The notes beneath the pieces were generated by a model that was given only the letters and a program-made list of their open reading frames with translations, was not told the origin of the DNA and did not search any database. 62,814 nt of DNA from an uncultured Pelagibacteraceae bacterium (GTDB taxonomy: Bacteria; Pseudomonadota; Alphaproteobacteria; Pelagibacterales; Pelagibacteraceae): the NCBI GenBank assembly GCA_902598485.1, contig CACKBU010000007.1, forward strand, positions 1-62,814, in the 5' to 3' direction. Below, one piece after another: positions 31,982-45,418 of this stretch. The first letter of the stretch is position 1. Each line of letters opens with the position of its first letter. Both the position numbers and the translations under genes were made by a program.

Positions 31982-33937
31982 ATGAAATATCCGATTCTTG
32001 TACCAAATATTTTTAATCATCCGTTCACTTATGAAAGTAGTTTAAAACTTAAAGTTGGTGATTATGTAATGGTACCTTTTGGAAAATCAAAAATTACCGG
32101 TGTTGTTTGGGACGAATTTGAAAAAAATAATAATAAAAATTTTAAGACTAAAAATATAATCAAGAAATTAGACGTTACTCCATTAAAAAAAAATACAATT
32201 AATTTTTTAAATTGGTTTGCAGAATATAATCTTATCCCAAAGGGTATGGCTTTAAAGTTAGTACTCTTAACTAGTAATGCGGTAGAGAATAAAGAAAATC
32301 AACTTTATCAAATATTTGATAGTAAAATTAAACAAACCTTAATCAAGCTATCTAGTGATCAAAATAAATCTCTAAAAAAAATGAATGCTTCAAATAAAAA
32401 ATTTAGAGTTCATGTTTTACAAGGCACAACTGGATCAGGAAAAACATTAGTTTATTTTGAAGCATTAAAACCACTGATAGAGAAGGGTTTTCAAGGATTA
32501 ATTTTATTACCAGAAATAGGTTTAACTAGTCAGTTTGAACAAAAATTTTTAGAATATTTTGGTTTTAAGCCCGCAGTTTGGCACTCAGGTATTTCAAAAA
32601 AAAAGAAAGAATTAATTTGGAGCGGCGTTTCTAATGGTAAAATAAAAATAATTATTGGTGCAAGGTCTTCATTATTTTTACCATTTAAAAAATTAGGAAT
32701 GATAATTGTTGATGAGGAACATGATCAATCATTTAAACAAGATAAAGGCATAACCTACAATGCTCGTGATATGGCAATTTCTAGAGCATCTTTTGAAAAC
32801 ATTCCAATAAATTTGATTACTGCTGTTCCTTCAATAGAAACTTTTGAAAATATTAAAAAGGGTAAATACGAGGTTTCTAGAATAAATGAAAGATATCGAA
32901 ACGCAGCTTTACCTAATTATGAAATTATTAATTTAAATAATACCAAACTTGAAAAACAATCATGGCTATCAAATAAAATTATTGAAAAAGTTAATTTACA
33001 TTTAGAAAAAAAAGATCAAGTTTTGTTTTTTTTAAACAGAAGAGGTTTTTCTCCAAATGCTTTATGTAATAAGTGTTTTACAAGTTTCACATGTCCAAAT
33101 TGTAGTATCAATTTAGTTTATCATAAAAATAAAAATAACTTATTATGTCATTATTGTGGATACAAATCTGATCTTAAAAGGGACTGTACAAAAGAAGGCA
33201 ATTGTGAATTTATTTTTAGCGGTCCTGGTGTTGAGAGAATTTCAGAAGAGGTAAAAAGAAAATTCCCTGGAAAAAAAATAGAGATTTTTTCAAGTGACAC
33301 AATGAATAAAAAAGATTCTAAAGAAAAAATAGATAAAATTATAAATAATGAAACGCATATTTTAGTTGGAACTCAATTAATTTCGAAAGGTTTTCATTTT
33401 CCAAGCTTAAATTGCATTGTAGTTGTTGATATCGATCTTTCATCTCAAGGACATGATTTAAGAGGTGCAGAAAAAAATTTGCAGCTCTATCATCAACTTT
33501 CAGGACGTGCAGGAAGAGCAGGAAAACCAGCTACGGTATATTTTCAAACTTATGAAAATAATACTAAGATGATTTCAGAAATTACAAGTAAAAATCCAGA
33601 TATTTTTTTAGAAAGAGAACTAGAGATAAGAAAAAAAAATAAACTACCTCCATTTCAAAGGTTTATTTCTTTAATCCTAACGGGAGATAATGAAATTAAA
33701 TTAGAAAAAGAAGCTATTAATTTTAAAAATTTCATTGAAAATAAAATTGAAGGAAAAATATTAGGGCCTGTGAATGCCCCATTATTTAGATTAAAGAGAA
33801 AATTTAGAATTAGATTTTTAATCAGAGGCTTAAAATCCATGAAACTACAAAGCTCTCTTGCAAAAATTATTCCAAAATATAAATTTTCTTCTGGAATAAA
33901 ACTTTCAGTTGATGTTGATCCAATTAACTTCAATTAA
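31982..33937 (+). CDS. priA: Primosomal replication protein / helicase PriA
   Basis: 651 residues, shorter than the usual 700-730. Loads the replisome at stalled forks. Walker A in Q-G-T-T-G-S-G-K-T, DEAH-type V-D-E-E-H-D, and helicase motif S-G-R-A-G-R-A-G. The zinc region has C-N-K-C, C-P-N-C and C-H-Y-C pairs, but the fourth pair reads C-T-K-E-G-N-C, five residues apart instead of two, and the common G-S-A-T-P-S motif reads T-A-V-P-S. It lies directly upstream of the atp genes, as in many alphaproteobacteria. The next 108 bp hold the atp leader. Confidence 0.95.
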   Translation: MKYPILVPNIFNHPFTYESSLKLKVGDYVMVPFGKSKITGVVWDEFEKNNNKNFKTKNIIKKLDVTPLKKNTINFLNWFAEYNLIPKGMALKLVLLTSNAVENKENQLYQIFDSKIKQTLIKLSSDQNKSLKKMNASNKKFRVHVLQGTTGSGKTLVYFEALKPLIEKGFQGLILLPEIGLTSQFEQKFLEYFGFKPAVWHSGISKKKKELIWSGVSNGKIKIIIGARSSLFLPFKKLGMIIVDEEHDQSFKQDKGITYNARDMAISRASFENIPINLITAVPSIETFENIKKGKYEVSRINERYRNAALPNYEIINLNNTKLEKQSWLSNKIIEKVNLHLEKKDQVLFFLNRRGFSPNALCNKCFTSFTCPNCSINLVYHKNKNNLLCHYCGYKSDLKRDCTKEGNCEFIFSGPGVERISEEVKRKFPGKKIEIFSSDTMNKKDSKEKIDKIINNETHILVGTQLISKGFHFPSLNCIVVVDIDLSSQGHDLRGAEKNLQLYHQLSGRAGRAGKPATVYFQTYENNTKMISEITSKNPDIFLERELEIRKKNKLPPFQRFISLILTGDNEIKLEKEAINFKNFIENKIEGKILGPVNAPLFRLKRKFRIRFLIRGLKSMKLQSSLAKIIPKYKFSSGIKLSVDVDPINFN

Positions 33938-33943
33938 CCGCAA

Positions 33944-33959
33944 AAAAAAGGCCTTTTTT
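33944..33959. terminator. 16-bp perfect palindrome after priA, possible weak terminator
   Basis: AAAAAAGGCCTTTTTT is a perfect palindrome starting 6 bp after the priA stop. As RNA it could fold into an A-U stem with a GGCC loop followed by one A, which would be a weak intrinsic terminator; as DNA it could also be a protein site. It separates priA from the presumed atp promoter. Confidence 0.3.
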
Positions 33960-33972
33960 ACGAATCCGCTAC

Positions 33973-34001
33973 TTGAAGACATAAGGGTCATATGTTATTT
34001 A
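33973..34001 (+). promoter_or_regulatory. Probable promoter of the atpHAGDC operon
   Basis: TTGAAG (33973-33978), a 17-bp spacer, then TATTTA (33996-34001). Transcription would start near 34008, about 38 nt before the atpH start, with GAGGAA at 34035-34040 as the Shine-Dalgarno sequence. An imperfect hairpin ACATA/TATGT lies within the spacer. The rest of the 108-bp gap shows nothing else. Confidence 0.45.
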
Positions 34002-34045
34002 GGGCGTGATTTTTAAATAATCTTCAACATTATAGAGGAACCAAG

Positions 34046-34603
34046 TTGAGTAAAGACACCGGATTTTCAATAACTTCAGCTGAAAGGTATTCTCTTGCGC
34101 TTTTTGAACTTTCAGAGGAAAACAATCTTTTAAGTCAGATCGAAGATCAGTCTTCATCTATTCTTAATTTAATTGAGCAAAGTGAAGATTTTTCTAATTT
34201 GATTAAAGATCCAACTACAAGCCAAGAAAATTTATTAAAAGTAATCAATACAATCTCTGAAAATAATAAATTTCAGCCTTTATTTAAAAATTTTTTAAGT
34301 TTCTTAATTCAAAAAAGACGTTTCTTTTTTATTGAGCGTATCCTTAAAAGCTTTATTGAGATTTGTTCAAGAAAAAGAGGTGAACTTAAAGCAGAATTAA
34401 AATCAGCAAAAGAATTATCTAATGAAGAAATTGCAAAAATTACAGAGGAGTTAACAAAAAATTTTAGCTCAAAAATAAAATTAAACTACAAACATGACGA
34501 AAGTTTAATAGGAGGTTTGGTAGTACAAGTAGGAAGTACTATGGTCGATACCTCAATTAAAAATAAATTACAACAAATCGAAAATAGAATGATAGAGGCA
34601 TAA
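34046..34603 (+). CDS. atpH: ATP synthase F1 subunit delta
   Basis: 185 residues, all-helical stator subunit linking F1 to the b subunits. Family features: A-E-R-Y-S-L-A-L-F-E-L at the N-terminus and the C-terminal D-E-S-L-I-G-G-L-V-V-Q-V-G-S-T-M-V-D-T-S. The start is TTG at 34046, supported by AGAGGAA 5-6 nt upstream. Directly followed by atpA. Confidence 0.97.
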   Translation: MSKDTGFSITSAERYSLALFELSEENNLLSQIEDQSSSILNLIEQSEDFSNLIKDPTTSQENLLKVINTISENNKFQPLFKNFLSFLIQKRRFFFIERILKSFIEICSRKRGELKAELKSAKELSNEEIAKITEELTKNFSSKIKLNYKHDESLIGGLVVQVGSTMVDTSIKNKLQQIENRMIEA

Positions 34604-36139
34604 ATGGAAATAAATCCTTCAGAAGTTACAAAAATATTAAAAGAACAAATTAAAAATTTTGGTGATAAAGTAGAAGTCACAGAAGTTGGTCAAGTTTTAT
34701 CAGTTGGAGACGGTATTGCTAGGATTTATGGTTTGGATAATGTTCAAGCTGGTGAAATGGTAGAGTTTGCAGATGGTTCAAAAGGTATGGCTCTAAACTT
34801 AGAAAGTGAAAACGTTGGTGTCGTAATTTTTGGTGATGACAGAAATGTTAAAGAAGGGGATGTAGTAAAAAGAACGGGTAATATTGTTGATACTCCAGTT
34901 GGAAAAGAATTATTAGGAAGAGTAGTGGATGGTTTAGGAAATCCTATTGATGGAAAAGGACCATTAGATAAAGGAATTAAAAAAAGCAGGGTTGAAGTAA
35001 AAGCTCCTGGTATTATTCCACGACAATCAGTAAGTGAACCAATGCAAACTGGTCTTAAATCAATTGACAGTCTAGTTCCGATTGGAAGAGGGCAAAGGGA
35101 ATTAATTATCGGTGATAGACAAACTGGTAAAACAGCAGTTGCAGTAGATGCAATTATTAATCAAAAAAAAATCAATGAATCTGGTGATGAAAAACAAAAA
35201 CTGTATTGTATATACGTTGCAGTTGGACAAAAAAGATCAACAGTAAGACAAATTCAAAAAACATTAGAAGAAGCTGGAGCTATGGAGTACACAACAATCG
35301 TTGCTGCTACTGCATCGGACTCTGCTCCTTTACAATTTTTAGCACCATACACAGGTTGTGCTATGGGAGAGTATTTTAGAGATAATGGAATGCATGCCTT
35401 AATAATTTATGATGATTTGTCTAAACAAGCAGTTGCTTATAGACAAATGTCATTGCTATTAAGAAGACCTCCAGGACGTGAGGCTTATCCTGGAGATGTA
35501 TTTTATCTTCATAGTAGATTGCTTGAAAGAGCAGCAAAATTAAGCGATGAACATGGTGGAGGGTCACTTACTGCACTGCCAATTATTGAAACACAAGGTG
35601 GAGACGTATCCGCGTTTATTCCAACTAACGTTATTTCAATTACAGATGGACAAATTTTCCTTGAAACAGAACTATTTAATCAAGGTATAAGACCTGCAAT
35701 TAACGTAGGATTATCAGTATCTAGGGTTGGTTCATCAGCTCAAACTAAAGCGATGAAAAAAGTTTCTGGTTCAATGAAACTAGAGTTAGCACAATACAGA
35801 GAAATGGCAGCTTTTGCTCAATTTGGATCTGATTTAGATGCATCTACCCAGCAACTTTTGAATAGAGGCTCTAAGTTAACTGAACTTTTAAAACAAAAAC
35901 AATACTCACCCATGACTGTTGCAGAACAAGTTATTTCAGTATTTTGTGGAGTAAAAGGTTATCTGGATGATATTGATTTAAAAGATGTTGCTGAATTTGA
36001 GAGCAAGATTATTGAAAAATGTAAATCAGATAAGCCTGAAATTATCGAGTCAATTTTAACTTCAGGAAAACTTGAGGAAGATAAAGAAAAATTACTTGTT
36101 GAGGTAATCACTCAATTAAAAGGAAATTTTAAATCTTAA
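34604..36139 (+). CDS. atpA: ATP synthase F1 subunit alpha
   Basis: 511 residues. Non-catalytic nucleotide-binding subunit with Walker [19 protein letters not shown], and the signature [14 protein letters not shown] near the C-terminal third. Full length. Begins right at the atpH stop; 6 nt to atpG. Confidence 0.98.
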   Translation: MEINPSEVTKILKEQIKNFGDKVEVTEVGQVLSVGDGIARIYGLDNVQAGEMVEFADGSKGMALNLESENVGVVIFGDDRNVKEGDVVKRTGNIVDTPVGKELLGRVVDGLGNPIDGKGPLDKGIKKSRVEVKAPGIIPRQSVSEPMQTGLKSIDSLVPIGRGQRELIIGDRQTGKTAVAVDAIINQKKINESGDEKQKLYCIYVAVGQKRSTVRQIQKTLEEAGAMEYTTIVAATASDSAPLQFLAPYTGCAMGEYFRDNGMHALIIYDDLSKQAVAYRQMSLLLRRPPGREAYPGDVFYLHSRLLERAAKLSDEHGGGSLTALPIIETQGGDVSAFIPTNVISITDGQIFLETELFNQGIRPAINVGLSVSRVGSSAQTKAMKKVSGSMKLELAQYREMAAFAQFGSDLDASTQQLLNRGSKLTELLKQKQYSPMTVAEQVISVFCGVKGYLDDIDLKDVAEFESKIIEKCKSDKPEIIESILTSGKLEEDKEKLLVEVITQLKGNFKS

Positions 36140-36145
36140 TAATTT

Positions 36146-38438
<2,293 letters not shown>

Positions 38439-38439
<1 letters not shown>

Positions 38440-38831
38440 TGAGCGAAGAGTTTAAAGTTGAAATAGTAAATCCTGAAAAATCTTTTTTAGTAAAAGATGA
38501 TGTTTCAGAAGTTGTGGTCCCTGCTTTTGAAGGAGAGATGGGAATATTGAAGGATCATATTTCTATTATTTCCTTTTTGAAACCTGGGATAATTAAGATT
38601 TTATCAAAATCAGGTGATGAAAATTACTATGTTGAAGATGGGATTGTTGAGTTTAAAAATAACAATCTATCTATTTTAACAAGTACAATTTTTAATCTTG
38701 CTGATATGGATAAATCAAAGCAACAAGATTTACTTAAACAGGCAGAAGAAGAGGCTAATAAAACAGATATTAACGATCAATCTAAGTATTTGGCAGATCA
38801 AAAAGTTGAAGTTTTAAAAACTCTAAATTAA
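38439..38831 (+). CDS. atpC: ATP synthase F1 subunit epsilon
   Basis: 130 residues. N-terminal beta-sandwich (F-K-V-E-I-V-N-P-E-K, F-E-G-E-M-G-I-L-K-D-H) and a two-helix C-terminus that can inhibit rotation. It overlaps atpD by 1 nt and converges on rppH with a 9-nt overlap of the coding ends. Confidence 0.96.
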
Positions 38832-39296
38832 TTTTTTTACTTTTTCTTTAAGTTCTTTGTAAACATGATGTTTAAAATCAACCACAACATCAGTAATTAA
38901 ATCCAAGTCAATCCACTTCCAATCTAAAAATTCTGGATTAGATGTATTAATATTTATTTCATTATCATTTCCAACAAATCGCATTAAAAACCATTTTTGC
39001 TTCTGACCTTTGTACTTACCTTTCCAAATAATACCTAATAATCTATCAGGCAAATCATAGGTTAATGTACCATCTAATTCTTTTATAAGTTCTACGCTTT
39101 TGATACTTGTTTCTTCCTCTAGTTCTCTAAATGCAGCTTTTAAATTATCCTCTCCCTCATCAACACCACCCTGAGGCATTTGCCAAAAATTTTTAGGATT
39201 ATCTATTCTTTTTGCTACGAATACTTTATTTTCTTTATTTAATAACACAATTCCGACCCCACTTCTCAGTGGTAAATCTTTTAAATTTTTATTCAT
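38823..39296 (-). CDS. rppH: RNA pyrophosphohydrolase (Nudix)
   Basis: 157 residues. The Nudix box is complete: G-G-V-D-E-G-E-D then R-E-L-E-E-E-T. The N-terminal L-P-L-R-S-G-V-G-I-V-L-L-N and the W-Q-M-P-Q-G-G segment identify the RppH/NudH branch, which removes pyrophosphate from 5' triphosphate mRNA ends (or cleaves diadenosine polyphosphates) and so triggers decay. Last gene of the nine-gene minus-strand operon, one base after ctpA. Confidence 0.95.
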   Translation of the reverse strand: MNKNLKDLPLRSGVGIVLLNKENKVFVAKRIDNPKNFWQMPQGGVDEGEDNLKAAFRELEEETSIKSVELIKELDGTLTYDLPDRLLGIIWKGKYKGQKQKWFLMRFVGNDNEININTSNPEFLDWKWIDLDLITDVVVDFKHHVYKELKEKVKKLI

Positions 39297-39297
39297 A

Positions 39298-40437
39298 TTA
39301 TCCGTTAAGTAACTTAATAGCGTAGTTTAATTGATTATCAGTATCAGTTTTTATTCTAAAATCATCACCTTCTTCATTTACTTCAATATCTGGTCTAACA
39401 CCTACTTCAGAAATAGATTTTCCAGAAGGAAGATAATATTTTGCGACGGTTAATCTGATAGCACCACGATTTTTTAAAGGAATAATGGATTGGACAGAAC
39501 CTTTACCAAAGCTATTTTCACCAACGATGATTGCTCTTTTGTGATCCTTTAAAGCTCCAGCAACAATTTCAGATGCAGATGCTGAACCATAGTTAATTAA
39601 AACCAATAGTGTTTTTCCATCGGTAATATCTCCTTTTTTTGCAAACCATTTTCTATTTTCAGATTTTTTTCTGCTTTTTGTTGAAACTATCTCTCCATTT
39701 TCCAGAAAAAAATCTGATATCTTTATTGCTTGAGATAAAAGACCCCCAGGATTATTCCTTAAATCTAAAATAAATGAATTTAAGTTTTTATCTTTTTTAA
39801 GTTTTTTAATTTGTTTTTCTATTTGATCACTACTGTTATCATTAAATGAAGTTAGCCTGATGTATCCAATATTTTCATCTATAATTTCAGATTTTACAGA
39901 TTGAACCTGAATGACTTCTCTTATGATATTAAATGTTAACGCTTTTCTTTCACCTCTTCGTCTTACTGTTAACTCTATTCCAGAACCTACAGGTCCTCTC
40001 ATTAAATCAACAGCTTCACTTAATGATTTTCCTTGAACCTGAACATCATTTATTTTTACTATGTAGTCACCAGCTTTTAATCCAGCTCTAGATGCAGGTG
40101 TATCATCTATTGGTGAAATTACTTTTACCACACCAGCCTCCATGCTAACTTCAATTCCTAGTCCACCAAACTCACCACTGGTTTCTGTTTGCATTTCATC
40201 AAAAATTTTAGGAGACATGTAGGATGAATAAGGATCTAAGGATTGTAAAAGTCCATTGATAGCAGAGTCCATACTCTCAGATTGATTGAACTCATCAACA
40301 TATTCTTTATTAATTTTTTCTAGAACCTCACCGAAGAGATCAATTTTTTTATAAATATCAATTTCAGCTGAAATAACTGTTTTATTTAAATAAAAAACGG
40401 AAAAAAAAATTAATAATAAAAATTTAATTTTTTTCAT
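39298..40437 (-). CDS. ctpA: C-terminal processing protease (S41 family)
   Basis: 379 residues from the ATG at 40437. This start gives a proper signal peptide (M-K-K-I-K then a hydrophobic run, cleavage near residue 24) and overlaps the rsfS stop as ATGA; a 12-residue upstream extension from 40473 lies inside rsfS and would bury the signal. A PDZ domain (about 90-170) precedes the S41 core with catalytic Ser in Y-G-S-A-S-A-S-E (about 285-289) and Lys312 in G-E-N-S-F-G-K-G-S. Periplasmic protease that trims or degrades envelope proteins. Confidence 0.95.
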   Translation of the reverse strand: MKKIKFLLLIFFSVFYLNKTVISAEIDIYKKIDLFGEVLEKINKEYVDEFNQSESMDSAINGLLQSLDPYSSYMSPKIFDEMQTETSGEFGGLGIEVSMEAGVVKVISPIDDTPASRAGLKAGDYIVKINDVQVQGKSLSEAVDLMRGPVGSGIELTVRRRGERKALTFNIIREVIQVQSVKSEIIDENIGYIRLTSFNDNSSDQIEKQIKKLKKDKNLNSFILDLRNNPGGLLSQAIKISDFFLENGEIVSTKSRKKSENRKWFAKKGDITDGKTLLVLINYGSASASEIVAGALKDHKRAIIVGENSFGKGSVQSIIPLKNRGAIRLTVAKYYLPSGKSISEVGVRPDIEVNEEGDDFRIKTDTDNQLNYAIKLLNG

Positions 40438-40784
40438 ATCATCACTTTTTCTTTTGGAATTAGCTCTGACCAAATTTTTTCTAATTCATAAAATTTTCTT
40501 TTTTCTGGGTGAAAAATATGAACAATCAAATCAATCCCATCAACAAGTTTCCATTCTCCACTTTCTTTACCCTCAATTTTTGAGTCTTTTACACCGTTAT
40601 TTTTAAGTTTTTCTAAAACTTGTTCCGATAAAGATTGAATATGTCTAGATGAAGTTCCACTCGCTATGATCATGTAATCAGCCATAGAACTTTTGTCTTT
40701 AAGATCAATAGTTACAATGTCTTGAGCTTTATTGAGATCTAGTGTGTTAATTACAATTTCTTTTAAGTCTGAAATTTTGTCCAT
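40434..40784 (-). CDS. rsfS: Ribosomal silencing factor RsfS
   Basis: 116 residues, Iojap/YbeB family. Seen: D-L-N-K-A-Q-D-I-V-T-I-D-L, S-S-M-A-D-Y-M-I-I-A-S-G-T-S-S-R-H, and the C-terminal G-E-W-K-L-V-D and I-V-H-I-F-H-P-E-K-R. Known to bind L14 and block subunit joining when nutrients are low. It follows nadD by 17 nt; rlmH, often the next gene, is missing here. Confidence 0.95.
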   Translation of the reverse strand: MDKISDLKEIVINTLDLNKAQDIVTIDLKDKSSMADYMIIASGTSSRHIQSLSEQVLEKLKNNGVKDSKIEGKESGEWKLVDGIDLIVHIFHPEKRKFYELEKIWSELIPKEKVMI

Positions 40785-40801
40785 TAATTGATTTTAGATT
40801 A

Positions 40802-41323
40802 TCAAATTTTTCTTAATTGAGAAGATGAAATGTTGACTTTATTAAACTCAATAAACTCTAGATTGGCCTTACTAAGTTGCTTAAATGTCTTTGATTTTAA
40901 AGAAGTTTTTTTATACCCATGTCGGTCAAAAACTAGAATATTACATTTTTGTGAAATTAATTTAGATTTATGCCATTTATGAAAATTAATAAGGTTGTCG
41001 GCACCCATTAAAAAATAAATTTCAATGCTTTTATCTTTTTTTAAATGATTAATTAAATTTATAGTTTTATTTGATTTAATAATTTTTTCATAAAATTTAA
41101 CCTTAATAAATGAATTTGTACCAATTATTTTTTTACAAAATTTAATTCTGTCAGCAACAGATGTCTTACTATCTATTTTAAATGGATTTTTTTTTGTAAT
41201 TGCCCAAATAACTTTTTTGAGTTTAAATCTTTTTTTTGCTTCCTTAGAAATTGCCAAATGTCCTTTATGAGCAGGATCAAACGATCCACCCAATACACCA
41301 ATTTTTATTTTTGTGTTATTCAA
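40802..41323 (-). CDS. nadD: Nicotinate-nucleotide adenylyltransferase
   Basis: 173 residues, on the short side. Nucleotidyltransferase with G-G-S-F-D-P-A-H-K-G-H at the N-terminus, F-L-M-G-A-D-N-L in the middle and the C-terminal I-S-S-S-Q-L-R-K, all family signatures. Adenylates nicotinate mononucleotide in NAD synthesis. Cotranscribed between proA and rsfS (1-nt and 17-nt gaps). Confidence 0.94.
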   Translation of the reverse strand: MNNTKIKIGVLGGSFDPAHKGHLAISKEAKKRFKLKKVIWAITKKNPFKIDSKTSVADRIKFCKKIIGTNSFIKVKFYEKIIKSNKTINLINHLKKDKSIEIYFLMGADNLINFHKWHKSKLISQKCNILVFDRHGYKKTSLKSKTFKQLSKANLEFIEFNKVNISSSQLRKI

Positions 41324-41324
41324 T

Positions 41325-42575
41325 TTAATTTCTTATTTTACCATTACTAGTGATTTCATATTTATATGAAATCAATTGATTTAAACCTACAGGACCTCTT
41401 GGTGGCAGTGTATTAGTAGAAATTCCAACTTCTCCACCAAATCCAAATTCACCACCATCAGCAAATTGAGTTGAGGTATTATGCATTGCAATTGAGCTTT
41501 TAACATTTTTTAGGAAATATTTTGCTGTTTTTTTATTTTTTGTAATTATGGAGTCAGTGTGCATAGTTCCGTATTTGTTAATATGCTTAATTGCCTCTTC
41601 AGAATTTTTAACAATTTTAACAGATACAATTGATGACAAATATTCAGTTGACCAATCTTTTTCTTTTGCAGGATATACTTGACCATTGTAATAACTTTTC
41701 AAAATCTTATCGCCAATTATTTTACAACCACTATTTTCAAGTTCCTGCAAAATAGGATTACTAAATTTTTTGACTATATTTTTATGAATAAGAATAGTTT
41801 CAGTCGCACCACAAATACTTGTATTTCTTAATTTAGCGTTATAGACAACTTCTTTAGCCATTTTTAATTCTGCATCTTTATCTATATAAGTATGACAAAG
41901 TCCCTCTAAGTGCCCAATTATTGGTACTTTGGATAATTCTAAAATTTTTTTAACTAAATTTTTTCCACCACGAGGTATGATCACATCGATATATTTTTTC
42001 ATCTTAGAAAGCATAATATCCACAAGCTTCCTTTGTTTTGAATCGATAAATTGTATAAAGTTTTCATCAACTTTATTTTTTTTAAGTGCTTTTCTAAACA
42101 ACTTAGCTAAAGCTTTATTTGAATTTATGGCTTCAGAGCCTCCTTTCAAAATCACTACATTCCCAGATTTAAAACAAAGACTAGCAACATCTGAAGTTAC
42201 ATTTGGTCTACTTTCATAAATAACCCCAATAACTCCAATTGGTATTGACACTCTTTTAATATTCAAACCATTTGGTCTTTTCCATTTTTCTAATGTGTTA
42301 TCTATAGGGTCCTTTAATTTAGCTATTTTTAAAATAGAATTTATAATTCCATCTAATTTATTTTCATTTAAATGAAGTCTTTTGATTAAGTTCTCTTTTA
42401 ACCCTTTTTTTCTTGCGTAATTAATATCTTTTGAATTTTGATTAATAATAAATTTTTTTTCATTCTTAATTAATTTTGCGTAATCATTTAAGACTTTATT
42501 TTTTACTTCAGTTGTAACTTTATACTCACTAGCTTTTCGAGCTCTTATTCCAATTAAATTCATATATTTAATCAT
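41325..42575 (-). CDS. proA: Gamma-glutamyl phosphate reductase
   Basis: 416 residues. Second step of proline synthesis; aldehyde-dehydrogenase fold. Motifs: P-I-G-V-I-G-V-I-Y-E-S-R-P-N-V-T, L-K-G-G-S-E-A, catalytic cysteine in T-S-I-C-G-A-T-E, and G-P-V-G-L-N-Q-L near the C-terminus. The first ATG sits directly against the proB stop; a second ATG lies four codons in. Confidence 0.97.
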   Translation of the reverse strand: MIKYMNLIGIRARKASEYKVTTEVKNKVLNDYAKLIKNEKKFIINQNSKDINYARKKGLKENLIKRLHLNENKLDGIINSILKIAKLKDPIDNTLEKWKRPNGLNIKRVSIPIGVIGVIYESRPNVTSDVASLCFKSGNVVILKGGSEAINSNKALAKLFRKALKKNKVDENFIQFIDSKQRKLVDIMLSKMKKYIDVIIPRGGKNLVKKILELSKVPIIGHLEGLCHTYIDKDAELKMAKEVVYNAKLRNTSICGATETILIHKNIVKKFSNPILQELENSGCKIIGDKILKSYYNGQVYPAKEKDWSTEYLSSIVSVKIVKNSEEAIKHINKYGTMHTDSIITKNKKTAKYFLKNVKSSIAMHNTSTQFADGGEFGFGGEVGISTNTLPPRGPVGLNQLISYKYEITSNGKIRN

Positions 42576-44670
<2,095 letters not shown>

Positions 44671-44686
44671 TTAATTGGTTGTACTA

Positions 44687-44941
44687 TTAATTGGGCTTTA
44701 CAGAAACGAAAGTTCTATCTGATTTTGATTTTTTGAAGACAACTTTTCCCTTAACAACTGAAAATATTGAATGATCTTTGCCCATACCAACATTTTCACC
44801 TGGAAAAATCTTAGTTCCTCTTTGTCTAACAATTATGTTTCCAGGAATTACTGTTTCACCACCATACTTTTTTACACCAAGTCTTCTGCCGGCACTATCT
44901 CGTCCGTTTCGTGATGATCCACCTGCTTTTTTTGTTGCCAT
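44687..44941 (-). CDS. rpmA: 50S ribosomal protein L27
   Basis: 84 residues. The N-terminus is the classical [15 protein letters not shown] that reaches the peptidyl-transferase centre, followed by [10 protein letters not shown] and I-V-R-Q-R-G-T-K. No N-terminal cleavable extension as in Firmicutes. It is 14 nt after rplU. Confidence 0.98.
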   Translation of the reverse strand: MATKKAGGSSRNGRDSAGRRLGVKKYGGETVIPGNIIVRQRGTKIFPGENVGMGKDHSIFSVVKGKVVFKKSKSDRTFVSVKPN

Positions 44942-44955
44942 AACTTACCTAATAA

Positions 44956-45354
44956 CTATTTGCTTACTGCTTCCTTAACTTCTTCTTTTTTTGAAGTTTT
45001 AGAAATTTTTTCAGCTTCTGATAACACTTTACCATCTTTTGAAAAAATTTTGTTAATTCTTATCATAGAATATTCTTGTCTATGCCCATTTTTTCTTCTT
45101 GAATTTTGTCTTCTTCTTTTTTTAAAAATTAAAATAGTTCTATTTTTACTATTTTTAATTAAATTAGCTTCTACTTTTGCACCCTCAACATTTGGAGTTC
45201 CAATTTCAATTGATTTGTCATCACCGTATGCCAAAATTTCATTAAACTCTATCTTAGTCTCAGGTTTAGAGTCTGGTAGTTTTTCAATCTTTAGAATTTC
45301 TCCAGATTTTACTTTATACTGTTTTCCACCTGTTTTTATTACTGCGTATGACAT
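44956..45354 (-). CDS. rplU: 50S ribosomal protein L21
   Basis: 132 residues. Core Y-A-V-I-K-T-G-G-K-Q-Y-K-V, K-K-R-R-R-Q-N-S-R-R-K-N-G-H-R-Q and I-R-I-N-K-I; residues after about 104 form a Lys/Glu-rich tail not needed for the fold. First gene of the rplU-rpmA-obgE-proBA-nadD-rsfS-ctpA-rppH operon. Confidence 0.97.
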   Translation of the reverse strand: MSYAVIKTGGKQYKVKSGEILKIEKLPDSKPETKIEFNEILAYGDDKSIEIGTPNVEGAKVEANLIKNSKNRTILIFKKRRRQNSRRKNGHRQEYSMIRINKIFSKDGKVLSEAEKISKTSKKEEVKEAVSK

Positions 45355-45380
45355 AGTATGATTTAATTTAAAGTTACCGC

Positions 45381-45408
45381 AATATAGTTGTAGTCAGCCT
45401 TTAGTCAA
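45381..45408 (-). promoter_or_regulatory. Promoter of the rplU operon
   Basis: On the minus strand, TTGACT (45403-45408), a 16-bp spacer and TATATT (45381-45386). The start of transcription should be near 45374, leaving a leader of about 20 nt. The match is close to sigma-70 consensus and is the only such site between gloB and rplU. Confidence 0.6.
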
Positions 45409-45418
45409 GCCGAATTAA

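Noticed and set aside
40438-40473. 12-residue upstream extension of CtpA
   Set aside because: It lies within rsfS and would place charged residues ahead of a good signal peptide; the ATGA overlap supports the later start.
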